Below, piece by piece: positions 41,431 through 47,708 of a DNA stretch of 47,708 nucleotides (position 1 is the stretch's first letter; each line of letters starts with the position of its first letter). Both the position numbers and the translations under genes were made by a program. The notes beneath the pieces are model-generated. The model did no database searches, was not told the origin of the DNA, and worked only from the letters and a program-made list of their open reading frames with translations. This stretch comes from Acidobacteriota bacterium (GTDB taxonomy: Bacteria > Acidobacteriota > Terriglobia > Acidiferrales > UBA7541): positions 1 to 47,708 of the forward strand of contig JACQDE010000020.1 in the NCBI GenBank assembly GCA_016201285.1, in the 5' to 3' direction.

Positions 41431-41991
41431 TTACTTCGGCCAGAGCCAGCCGAAAACTCCGGCGGTCAGGCAGCCATACACCAGCCCGTCGAAGAAAAAC
41501 TTAAACGTGGTGCTCCACGCCCGCCCTTCCCAGATCGACGCGTGCGCGTGCGCAATGCCGTAGCTTAGAAAGCCCGCCGTGCCGGCGACGCGGAAGACCG
41601 CGAGGTACGCAGTGCCCGGCCCCAGCGTGCGCCCGGTCAGGTACGCCACGAAGACGCTGATCACCAGGCAATAGAGAAACCACATCCCCAGATACTTGCC
41701 CATGTTGGGCGGGCCGTTGGGGATGATCGTCATCAACCCCACCGGACCTTTGTTCAACTTTTCGATGTGTTCGGGCGTTTTCATGTCCTTGTGGCTTTCG
41801 CAGAGCGGGAAATGGTAGCTGCCGGGCGTCAAGCCCAGCGCGCGCAGGGCCTCCAGCGCTTTTTCCTCGTTGGGCAGTTTCTTGTAGTCGCTCTTGTGGT
41901 ACGGCAGCGCCATGTGAATGATCGAGCTGGCCACGAACACTGCGACGGCCGAAAGCAGGATAGGCATCCACAACGCGGTCAATTCAACCAT
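41431..41991 (-). CDS. membrane protein of unknown function
   Basis: 186 residues, about four membrane segments: ALWMPILLSAVAVFVASSIIH at the start, MWFLYCLVISVFVAYLTG, YLAVFRVAGTAGFLSYGIAHA, FFFDGLVYGCLTAGVFGWLW. The first ends in a conserved-looking IHMALPYHKSDYKKLPNEE stretch. A perfect AGGAGG precedes the ATG at 41989-41991; the frame continues to 42012 without need. The family recurs in Acidobacteriota but I know no function. Confidence 0.8.
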   Translation of the reverse strand: MVELTALWMPILLSAVAVFVASSIIHMALPYHKSDYKKLPNEEKALEALRALGLTPGSYHFPLCESHKDMKTPEHIEKLNKGPVGLMTIIPNGPPNMGKYLGMWFLYCLVISVFVAYLTGRTLGPGTAYLAVFRVAGTAGFLSYGIAHAHASIWEGRAWSTTFKFFFDGLVYGCLTAGVFGWLWPK

Positions 41992-42147
41992 GTGCTCTCC
42001 TCCTTGAAACATTTTCGTTCGCGCACCGTCAACGGACAGTCCGCCACTCGCCGCTTTTCCCTGGCTGTATGCGCCACTTCATAGCGCATTCCCGCCCCGC
42101 CGTCCACGCTTTTTCTCGTAGCCCCGCCGCCGTGCTGGTCCGGCATG

Positions 42148-42194
42148 TGTAGTGCCGGGCGGAACTTGTCCCGACTCACTCGGGACGCCCGGCA
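42148..42194. repeat. nested palindrome (GTAG type)
   Basis: TGTAGT, outer arms GCCGGGC (42154-42160) and GCCCGGC (42187-42193). The loop holds GGAACTT and a complete inner hairpin GTCCCGA (42168-42174), CTCAC, TCGGGAC (42180-42186). Confidence 0.75.
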
Positions 42195-42229
42195 TCTCCC
42201 GGTTTTGATCGTCTCCTTCCCTTTACCTG

Positions 42230-42258
42230 TTCAACCCTTTAACCTTCAACTTCGACAT
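42230..42258. repeat. heptamer-like array, unit TTCAACC
   Basis: TTCAACC, CTTTAACC, TTCAACT, TCGACAT: same unit type as the array at 41363-41423, about 800 bases away. Confidence 0.65.
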
Positions 42259-42384
42259 TCTCTTTCCGCTCACCACTCGTCACCTTCTTCTTTGTCAAGA
42301 GGCGCTGCCCTTCGCCTGCCCGCAACTCCTTGTAACCAAAGGGCAAAAAACTTCGCCCCAGGCGAATAATAACCCGCTCCAATG

Positions 42385-42393
42385 TGCTATAAT
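42385..42393 (+). promoter_or_regulatory. extended -10 promoter of the HNH gene
   Basis: TGCTATAAT is a perfect extended -10 box. It lies 130 bases upstream of the HNH gene start. No clear -35 is visible. Confidence 0.55.
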
Positions 42394-42480
42394 AGACTTA
42401 TAGTGGTTAGCTTGAGGATATAACCCGCTGCCGCCGGTCCCCGCGCATGGATTCGTCCTGTTTCCCCGGCTCCTCGGGAC

Positions 42481-42515
42481 TGACTTCTGACTTCTGATTT
42501 CCGACTTCTGACTTT
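42481..42515. repeat. heptamer array, unit TGACTTC, in the HNH 5' leader
   Basis: Five units (TGACTTC, TGACTTC, TGATTTC, CGACTTC, TGACTTT) end seven bases before the ATG, occupying the position where a ribosome site would be. Confidence 0.88.
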
Positions 42516-42522
42516 CCTTGCC

Positions 42523-43269
42523 ATGCCCGCCCGCTCCACCGCCGCTCGCCTCTGGATCGCCATCGAAGACCGCCTCATCCCCGCGCTTCGCCTCAGCTCG
42601 CACGAACGCTCGCTCTATTACCATCTGGTCCGCCGCACGCGTTTGGCCGGACGCCGCGCCGTGCGCGTCTCGCGCCGCAAGCTGGCCGGAGTCCTGGGCC
42701 TTTCCACGTATACCGCGCGGCATTATCTTCGCGTACTCGTCCGCAAGCAGTGCCTTCGCGTTCTCGACCGCGGCGCGCGCGGCTGCCGTTTCGAAGTTCT
42801 TCTCCCAGGCGAGATTGCCGCCAGCGCCGCTGGCGCTCCCGTTCCCGAGCAGCTCGCCCTGGTCCCGCACCAGTCTGACCGCGACGCTGCCGGCCAGCCT
42901 CGCGCTTGGCCGCGTTCCGACCATTTCCGCAACGAGGCCTTCCGCGCGCGCATTCTCCACCGCGACCGCCACCGCTGCTTTTATTGCAGGCGGCCCCTGC
43001 TTGCTCCGCCTGTCCCGAGCGAAGCCGAAGGGCGCCGCGCCGAGAGAAGTAAAACCAAAGGCTGCCCCCGCGAATGGTCCCTCGACCACGTCCTCCCCGT
43101 CGCCCTCGGCGGTAGTGACGCCGCCTCCAACCTCGTCTCCTGTTGTTCCCCTTGCAATTTCGAAAAGGCCCTTACTCCCGCCGCCGATTTCCTCGCCGCT
43201 CTCTGCCGCAAGAAAATCCTCTCTCGCCGCCAACTCCGCTCCCGCCTCAGCGCACTCCGAAATCTCTGA
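42523..43269 (+). CDS. winged-helix / HNH endonuclease
   Basis: 248 residues. The N-terminal 100 form a winged-helix-like DNA-binding region (LSSHERSLYYHLVRRTRLAG; RKLAGVLGLSTYTARHYLRVLVRKQCLRVL). The C-terminal HNH domain has CFYC, LDHVLPVALGGSDAASNLV and CCSPCN, i.e. the zinc Cys pairs and the catalytic His region. Between CFYC and LDH about 18-20 extra residues (PVPSEAEGRRAERSKTKG) coincide with an in-frame palindromic micro-element at 43009-43032. It probably cuts DNA; in this island a defence or mobile role is likely. No ribosome site is seen because a heptamer array fills the leader. Confidence 0.82.
   Translation: MPARSTAARLWIAIEDRLIPALRLSSHERSLYYHLVRRTRLAGRRAVRVSRRKLAGVLGLSTYTARHYLRVLVRKQCLRVLDRGARGCRFEVLLPGEIAASAAGAPVPEQLALVPHQSDRDAAGQPRAWPRSDHFRNEAFRARILHRDRHRCFYCRRPLLAPPVPSEAEGRRAERSKTKGCPREWSLDHVLPVALGGSDAASNLVSCCSPCNFEKALTPAADFLAALCRKKILSRRQLRSRLSALRNL
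43009..43032. repeat. palindromic micro-element inside the HNH coding region
   Basis: TCCCGAGCGAAGCCGAAGGG matches the inner elements of 26303-26322 and 35570-35586. It is in frame and translated as PVPSEAEG. Confidence 0.75.
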
Positions 43270-43387
43270 CCCCTGCGACCTGCCACCTGTAACCTGTCAC
43301 CTGCCTTCGAAACCCTGACCCCTGACGCTTGATACCTTTCCTATTCCCCTTTCAAATCTCCAATCTCCAATTTCAAATTCTGCGCCT
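43265..43387. repeat. long heptamer array (about 17 units), longest in the window
   Basis: Units of the CCTGNNA type (TCTGACC, CCTGCGA, CCTGCCA, CCTGTAA, CCTGTCA, CCTGCCT ... CCTGACC, CCTGACG, CTTGATA) continue in the same 7-base phase into CAAATCT, CCAATCT, CCAATTT, CAAATTC. It starts at the HNH stop codon. Confidence 0.88.
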
Positions 43388-43405
43388 CTGCTTGCCCCCG
43401 CCCAC

Positions 43406-43458
43406 GTACCGCCGGCTTCTAGCCGGCACCCCATGTAGCGCCGGGCTTTAGCCCGGCA
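43406..43458. repeat. two tandem GTAG-type palindromes
   Basis: First: GCCGGCT (43411-43417), TCT, AGCCGGC (43421-43427). Second: TGTAGC, GCCGGGCT (43440-43447), TT, AGCCCGGC (43450-43457). The second is almost identical to 13941-13965. Confidence 0.8.
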
Positions 43459-43483
43459 TTTTCGTTCAATTCCGACCATGTTC

Positions 43484-43492
43484 TGCTATCAT
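43484..43492 (+). promoter_or_regulatory. extended -10 promoter of the methyltransferase-Mrr gene
   Basis: TGCTATCAT lies eight bases before the GTG start, so the transcript would begin at or next to the start codon. No ribosome site is visible. Confidence 0.5.
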
Positions 43493-43500
43493 TCGCCGAC

Positions 43501-45153
43501 GTGAACCACCTTTACTACGGCGACAATCTCGACGTCCTCCGTCGCTACATCAAAGACGAATCCGTGGACCTCGTCTATCTCGACCCGCCCTTCAAGAGCA
43601 ACCAGGACTACAACGTCCTCTTCGCCGAAAAAGACGGCACCGGCGCCGCCGCGCAATTCAAAGCCTTCGAAGACACCTGGGAATGGAACCAGGAATCCGC
43701 GCTCGTCTATCAGGAGCTGGTCGAAGCCGGCGGCCGCGTATCGGACGTAATGCAAGCCTTCCGCCGCTTCCTCGGCACCAACGACATGCTCGCCTACCTC
43801 ACGATGATGGCCCCCCGCCTCGTCGAACTCCGCCGTGTGCTCAAGGAAACCGGCAGCATTTATCTCCACTGCGATCCCACGGCCAGCCATTACTTGAAAC
43901 TGCTAATGGACGCTATCTTTGGGCCACAGTTCTTCAGGAACGAGATTGTTTGGCAGAGAACTTCGGCTCACGCGAACGTCATCCAAAAGTTCGCGGCAGT
44001 TCATGATGTTTTAATCTTCTGTTCAAAGCAGGACGGCTTCACTTGGAACCAGCAGTACTTGCCTTACACGCAAGAGTACCTTGAAACCTTTTTCGACCAG
44101 ATTGATGCGCAAGGGCGCCGATATTTCCGCCGGGATCTCACCGCTTCGATGTCTAGAGCGTCGAGCGGACAAATCTATGAGTGGAAAGGAATCAAGCCCC
44201 CACCTTCGCGATGCTGGGCGATGACGAAGGAACGCATGAATGAACTTGAGGCCAAGGGCAGAATTCATTGGCCGAAAAAGGAAGGGGGAATGCCTCGGCT
44301 CAAGCTCTATCCAGAGGATTTGCCCGGCGTTCCGATCAAGGACATTTGGTCAGACATTAGAATCATGCACAACCTCTCAGCCGAAAGGCTAGGCTATCCA
44401 ACGCAGAAGCCCGAGGCTCTTCTCGAGAGAATCATCCTCACAAGCAGCAATGAAGGGGATACGGTGCTTGATCCCTTCTGCGGTTGTGGCACGGCAGTTG
44501 TTGTTGCACAGCGACTCAATCGCCAATGGGTTGGAATTGACATCACGCATTTAGCGATTGGGCTGATCAAGCATCGTTTACAGAATGCTTTTGGGCCGGA
44601 GATCGCCAAGACTTATGAAGTGATTGGCGAGCCGGTCTCGCGACCCGATGCGCTAGAGCTTGCAAAGGAAGATCCGTTCCAATTTCAGTCCTGGGCCTTG
44701 GGTTTGGTCGGTGCGCGGCCACACGAGCAACGAAAGGGAAGCGACAAAGGGATTGACGGGAGGCTCTATTTCCACGACGAAGGGGAAAGCGGCAAGACGA
44801 AGCAAATCGTATTCAGCGTGAAGTCCGGCCACGTGAGCGTTCGCGACGTCCGCGACCTGCGCGGCGTCATCGAGCGCGAGAAGGCCGAGCTCGGCGTGCT
44901 CATCACGCTCGAAGATTCCACCCGCGACATGCGCAGCGAAGCCGCCTCTGCCGGTTTCTACAAATCTCCCTGGGGCCAACATCCAAGAATTCAAATCCTG
45001 ACCATCGAACAGCTTTTGGAAGGCAAGGGCATTGATTATCCCCACCCGACCAACGTCACCTTCAAACGCGCCCCCCGCGCCGAAGTCCCCGAAGCCGAAC
45101 AACTCTCCCTGACCGGCGAATCAGTCCTGAAGAAACGCCGCAAACGCAAATAG
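43501..45153 (+). CDS. DNA methyltransferase fused to an Mrr-like nuclease domain
   Basis: 550 residues. A beta-class amino-methyltransferase: catalytic motif IV LDPPF (residues 27-31) comes first, and the SAM motif DPFCGCGTA (324-332) comes last, with a target-recognition region between. From about 390 to 505 a PD-(D/E)xK domain of the Mrr type is visible ([27 protein letters not shown] with Asp419, IVFSVKSG with Lys441). One protein thus carries both modification and cleavage. GC by hand count is about 62% at 43561-43620, 43-55% at 43981-44580, and about 72% at 44821-44880, so the central part has another origin. GTG start; probably leaderless. Confidence 0.9.
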   Translation: MNHLYYGDNLDVLRRYIKDESVDLVYLDPPFKSNQDYNVLFAEKDGTGAAAQFKAFEDTWEWNQESALVYQELVEAGGRVSDVMQAFRRFLGTNDMLAYLTMMAPRLVELRRVLKETGSIYLHCDPTASHYLKLLMDAIFGPQFFRNEIVWQRTSAHANVIQKFAAVHDVLIFCSKQDGFTWNQQYLPYTQEYLETFFDQIDAQGRRYFRRDLTASMSRASSGQIYEWKGIKPPPSRCWAMTKERMNELEAKGRIHWPKKEGGMPRLKLYPEDLPGVPIKDIWSDIRIMHNLSAERLGYPTQKPEALLERIILTSSNEGDTVLDPFCGCGTAVVVAQRLNRQWVGIDITHLAIGLIKHRLQNAFGPEIAKTYEVIGEPVSRPDALELAKEDPFQFQSWALGLVGARPHEQRKGSDKGIDGRLYFHDEGESGKTKQIVFSVKSGHVSVRDVRDLRGVIEREKAELGVLITLEDSTRDMRSEAASAGFYKSPWGQHPRIQILTIEQLLEGKGIDYPHPTNVTFKRAPRAEVPEAEQLSLTGESVLKKRRKRK

Positions 45154-45170
45154 TCTGGAGCGACGATCCC

Positions 45171-45458
45171 ATGATGCCGAAACAATCCGAAATTGAGATT
45201 CCCTTGCTCCACTGCCTGGCAGACTTGGGTGGACGCGGCAAGCCCGCTTAAATCTATGCGCGGATTCGAACATTCTCCCCGAACCTAACCGACGCTGATC
45301 TTGCTGACACGCTCGAAAGTGGCGGGAGTAAATGGACCAATCGAATCATGACCTACAAGCTGACCCCTACGACGGTGGAACTGATTGAGCAGCTTTGCGC
45401 GAAGTACGGCAAGCGCGGTAATGTGTTCGCCGCCTGCGCGAAGATCCTCCGCATGTAG
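45171..45458 (+). pseudogene. broken Mrr N-terminal-domain gene
   Basis: From ATG at 45171 the frame reads MMPKQSEIEIPLLHCLADLG, then GRGKPA and a TAA at 45249-45251, then continues in the same frame with IYARIRTFSPNLTDADL and LESGGSKWTNRI. Together this matches the Mrr N-terminal winged-helix domain (IPLLxxLADLGG ... GKPAEIY) with one stop, probably from GAA to TAA. After it, an ATG at 45348 opens 36 codons (MTYKLTPTTVELIEQLCAKY) ending at TAG; this tail is not Mrr and may be another remnant or a fused small domain. Confidence 0.7.
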
Positions 45459-45486
45459 CCCACAATTGGATTACGTATCCCCTAAA

Positions 45487-46851
45487 CTATATTCCGAATG
45501 ACGCGAATTTGGCTGCTGCCAGAATAGCCTCATTCGGGACCCGAAGGCGTTTCATCAGAAGTATCGTCAACAAAGCCCGCACCTTGAGTGTCAGCACGAA
45601 GAGCATCTGCCTATCAAATACGGTGAGCTTATCGCCGACGGGGAAATGGACAAGTCTGTTGCGAAGCTCGACAACCTCAGACACAAATTCTAGTGGTTTT
45701 TTGTGAAAACGTTCACCTATTGATTCCGGCAGACCTTTGACGAGTTCTGTAAGCCTGCGACGCAGGGAGTATTCGTTGCCATATTTTAGTCGGTCAGCCA
45801 GAGCTGATCGGAGGTTTGGTGGAATTCGCTTGGGGAGCCCACCAACGAGTTCCCTATAAAATCCCTCGAATTCTCCGGAGGGCACGTAGAGGTCGGGGAA
45901 CTCGCGTCTATGAAAGCCTTCAAGACCTTGGACGAGCGCAAGGAATTGTGCGTCAAGGTAGGATTCGGGATTGAACATTACTCCCAGCAGGGCTTCGTAG
46001 ATTGATCGGTGGGTATCAAATATCTCGAACCACTCACGAACAATATCGTCGAAACTGTGTCTTATGGTCTCGAAGTGAAGCCTCAGCGCACCTTCGGCCG
46101 CTGCCCCCCGTGGAAAGATATCGGGAACGTAGATGCGAATCGGCTTCAATTCCTCTTCCTGGTCTGTTTGAAAAGCGAGAATCTCAATGGGATGAATTGC
46201 GCAACCTATGAGGAGGCTGAGGAGTGCTTGCAAGGAAATGGTCGTGTTCAAAAACCAATGAAGGTCTTGTTTGTCGTCGGGAATCACATGGACGTCTGCG
46301 CGGTGCTTGCAACGAAAATCCTCACCTACCTCGTAAAGAAAGCCGTGTTCGATTCTGAGGGCTGCATTGAGGGGTGGCATCCGCGCGTGGAATGAGGGGG
46401 GGCGCTTGAACGTAAAATCAAGCACTTCTCCCTGTTCAACACCGAGCGCATTGTGAAACGTTTCGTGCAACGGATGGCCTCCATGCCATGCCGCTAGCTC
46501 GGGAAAGTTGATTTTCCACTTAAAGAACTGGGCTGCCTGTGCTGACTCAAAATGCGCTCCTATTAGCAACTTCTCGCCATGTAACTTCAAACGGCCAAAC
46601 TGTCCCATCTCTGTTGTTTCGCCCGCATATCGCGCCTGTAACAATGTACAAGGCACGCCTTGGCACGATCCCAAGACTGCAGCTGGTGAGTAGCTATCAA
46701 TTCGCCCTAGAAGGGTTAGCGAAAGCCTGCGGCTTGGCTCAAAACGAATGATCCCCGGCACCTGCGAGGTGGCGTTTTCGGGTAGCCACCAGCTTCCCAT
46801 AAACTCAAAGGAATCGCTCAACGTGGCTCGCTCATGAACGTTCGTAATCAT
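45487..46851 (-). CDS. ApeA-like HEPN-domain protein (putative anti-phage)
   Basis: 454 residues. The N-terminal two thirds are beta-rich and resemble the ApeA N-terminal domain (start region SFEFMGSWWLPEN, middle QARYAGETTEMG and HGEKLLIG). The C-terminal third is helical and has RNRLVH (about 397-402) in VVELRNRLVHFPVGD, the Rx4-6H motif of HEPN ribonucleases. ApeA proteins block phage by a HEPN-dependent abortive mechanism. Low GC compared with the chromosome and its position beside two DNA-modification genes support a defence role. Family assignment rests on motif memory, so moderate confidence. Confidence 0.72.
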   Translation of the reverse strand: MITNVHERATLSDSFEFMGSWWLPENATSQVPGIIRFEPSRRLSLTLLGRIDSYSPAAVLGSCQGVPCTLLQARYAGETTEMGQFGRLKLHGEKLLIGAHFESAQAAQFFKWKINFPELAAWHGGHPLHETFHNALGVEQGEVLDFTFKRPPSFHARMPPLNAALRIEHGFLYEVGEDFRCKHRADVHVIPDDKQDLHWFLNTTISLQALLSLLIGCAIHPIEILAFQTDQEEELKPIRIYVPDIFPRGAAAEGALRLHFETIRHSFDDIVREWFEIFDTHRSIYEALLGVMFNPESYLDAQFLALVQGLEGFHRREFPDLYVPSGEFEGFYRELVGGLPKRIPPNLRSALADRLKYGNEYSLRRRLTELVKGLPESIGERFHKKPLEFVSEVVELRNRLVHFPVGDKLTVFDRQMLFVLTLKVRALLTILLMKRLRVPNEAILAAAKFASFGI

Positions 46852-47222
46852 GCTGGGTTGAGCCTAGCACAAGGTCAGGGATACACGCAGACTGACATTT
46901 CGACTCCGAAGCATCAGGGCGCCCAACCTAATTTTCCCGAGTTGATTCCGCCCCACCTCTTTTTCCTCAGTTGGAAAAATTTTCTGCTGCGCGCAATGAG
47001 TCGAAGTGTCGCGCACCGATCACATCGGGGCGAGATGCGGTGCAGGTCATTCCTATTCACAGTATCCAGCACGGACTTGTCACCCATGCATCGGCCAGAA
47101 ATTGCAAAGGGCTGAACCGACTAATACAGGTTCAGCCCTATCATTTAATCCTGGCGGCGATCCGCCTTCGCTAGGGCTTTCGCCTCCGCTAACGCTAAGG
47201 TGGAAAGGTGGGCGAATCGGTT
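46852..47222. other. gene-free stretch of 371 bases
   Basis: Holds one strong hairpin (47108-47139). Short open frames exist on the plus strand but have no ribosome site or family resemblance. Confidence 0.6.
47108..47139 (-). terminator. hairpin downstream of the HicB pair
   Basis: An 11-base perfect stem AGGGCTGAACC (47108-47118) and GGTTCAGCCCT (47129-47139) with a 10-base loop. On the minus strand it is followed by CTTTGCAATTTC, only a weak T-tract, so termination is possible but not certain. Confidence 0.55.
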
Positions 47223-47447
47223 TCAGGCGAATATGAGGCGGCCCTTGGGAGGAGGAATGGGGCGGCCCAGCTCTTTTGCAGTTTCCAGCCACTCCCGGAT
47301 GATCACTTCCACATTGGCGAGAGCTTCGCGATAAGTCTTGCCGTCGGCCGCGCAGCCGGGCAGTTCGGGCACCTCGGCGATAAACGCCTGGTCTTGCTCA
47401 CTCCAATGAATAATGAGTCCGTATCTTGGTGAGCGGGATGGTCTCAT
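47223..47447 (-). CDS. HicB-family antitoxin-like protein
   Basis: 74 residues with the HicB fold: YGLIIHWSEQDQAFIAEVPELPGCAADGKTYREALANVEVIIREWLETAKELG. HicB proteins neutralise HicA mRNA interferases and often repress their operon, but no C-terminal DNA-binding domain is present here. The ATG at 47445-47447 overlaps the stop of the upstream gene by four bases (ATGA). No hicA is visible in the window. Confidence 0.88.
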   Translation of the reverse strand: MRPSRSPRYGLIIHWSEQDQAFIAEVPELPGCAADGKTYREALANVEVIIREWLETAKELGRPIPPPKGRLIFA

Positions 47448-47671
47448 AGTCCCACGCGATGAACCCCGACGAATTCCATGGGGATATAGGATTCTTTGTC
47501 GGTCTCCAGACAAAGCTCGATGACTTCGCGCACATTCCGCATAAGGCCATCGAGGCTCTTCGCCTGCGTGTGGCAGCCGTGAATCTCCGCGACGCTTGCG
47601 ATGTAATAGCCTTCGTCACGCCAGACAATCACCGTGAATTCTTTCTTTCGCCGAGTCTTTTTGCTTTTCAT
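47444..47671 (-). CDS. HicB-like protein, second copy
   Basis: 75 residues: a basic N-terminus (MKSKKTRRKKEFTVIVWRDEG) and the HicB core YYIASVAEIHGCHTQAKSLDGLMRNVREVIELCLETDKES. It resembles its downstream neighbour in layout but not closely in sequence, so this is either old duplication or recruitment of a different HicB. Translationally coupled to it. A hicA could lie just beyond the window end, on the 5' side of this gene. Confidence 0.82.
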   Translation of the reverse strand: MKSKKTRRKKEFTVIVWRDEGYYIASVAEIHGCHTQAKSLDGLMRNVREVIELCLETDKESYIPMEFVGVHRVGL

Positions 47672-47708
47672 GCCTCGGAGTCTAGCACGTCGCAGTGGCC
47701 GAAGGCGC

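Larger units (their letters stand above)
41992..42522. other. gene-free stretch of 531 bases
   Basis: It contains a nested palindrome (42148-42194), a heptamer array (42230-42258), an extended -10 promoter (42385-42393), a direct repeat TAACCCGCT at 42370 and 42421, and a second heptamer array (42481-42515) running up to the HNH start. No convincing gene. Confidence 0.65.

Noticed and set aside
42295..43233. 312-codon minus-strand frame
   Set aside because: Antisense shadow of the HNH gene, Gly/Ala-rich and starting inside its 3' half.
578..43387. CRISPR array
   Set aside because: The tandem arrays have 7-8-base degenerate units and no spacers; no cas genes are present.
1..47708. tRNA and rRNA genes
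   Set aside because: No cloverleaf with TTCGA-type T-arm and CCA-proximal stem or rRNA core motif was recognised by eye; a covariance-model search would settle it.

Overview
The window is high-GC (about 60-65% in most genes) and reads as a chromosomal segment of an Acidobacteriota bacterium. The evidence is the mix of families: Oar-like TonB receptors with a carboxypeptidase-regulatory N-domain, a GWxTD protein, a fused membrane/spermidine-synthase/TPR protein, a CehA-type PHP hydrolase behind PD40 repeats, many signal peptides and an outer membrane. The genus cannot be named from sequence alone.

Layout. (1) 0.2-7.8 kb is an origin-proximal housekeeping block: a four-helix-bundle protein on the plus strand, then, transcribed leftwards, fused spermidine synthase, CPBP protease, rsmG, parA, parB and bactofilin. 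Two parS sites lie between rsmG and parA, so partition machinery, centromere and a cytoskeletal scaffold sit together. (2) 7.9-14.7 kb: purD, a MOSC protein, an alpha/beta hydrolase, an exported unknown, pta, two small unknowns and a pentapeptide-repeat protein. (3) 14.7-15.5 kb: an overlapping nucleotidyltransferase / small-protein pair resembling a toxin-antitoxin module. (4) 15.6-22.6 kb: an NtrB/NtrC-like histidine kinase and sigma-54 regulator on one strand, separated by a low-GC methyltransferase-PstI-type nuclease fusion that looks like a defence gene dropped into the signalling operon. (5) 22.7-33.1 kb: cell-envelope and secreted proteins (beta-barrel, GWxTD, TPR, a 1163-residue TonB receptor with a strong terminator, and an exported methyltransferase-like protein). 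(6) 33.4-37.2 kb: an efflux adaptor and ABC ATPase without permease, then an ArsR / membrane protein / SRPBCC operon with a visible operator. (7) 37.5-42.0 kb: PD40-CehA hydrolase, exported coiled-coil protein, membrane protein. (8) 42.5-47.7 kb: a defence island with a wHTH-HNH nuclease, a methyltransferase-Mrr fusion with mosaic composition, a broken Mrr N-domain, an ApeA-like HEPN protein and two translationally coupled HicB-like antitoxins.

The most unusual layer is between the genes. At least ten intergenic spots, and several gene ends, carry degenerate tandem arrays whose unit sequence differs from place to place but whose period is almost always seven bases. They recall the STRR heptamer repeats of cyanobacteria. 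Some have become signal-peptide or start-codon DNA. A second layer is a set of small palindromic elements, including nested ones: one element sits in the loop of another, with an empty copy of the host element elsewhere in the window, and one copy is inserted in frame in the HNH nuclease gene. Four genes have near-consensus promoters so close to the start codon that leaderless mRNAs are likely.
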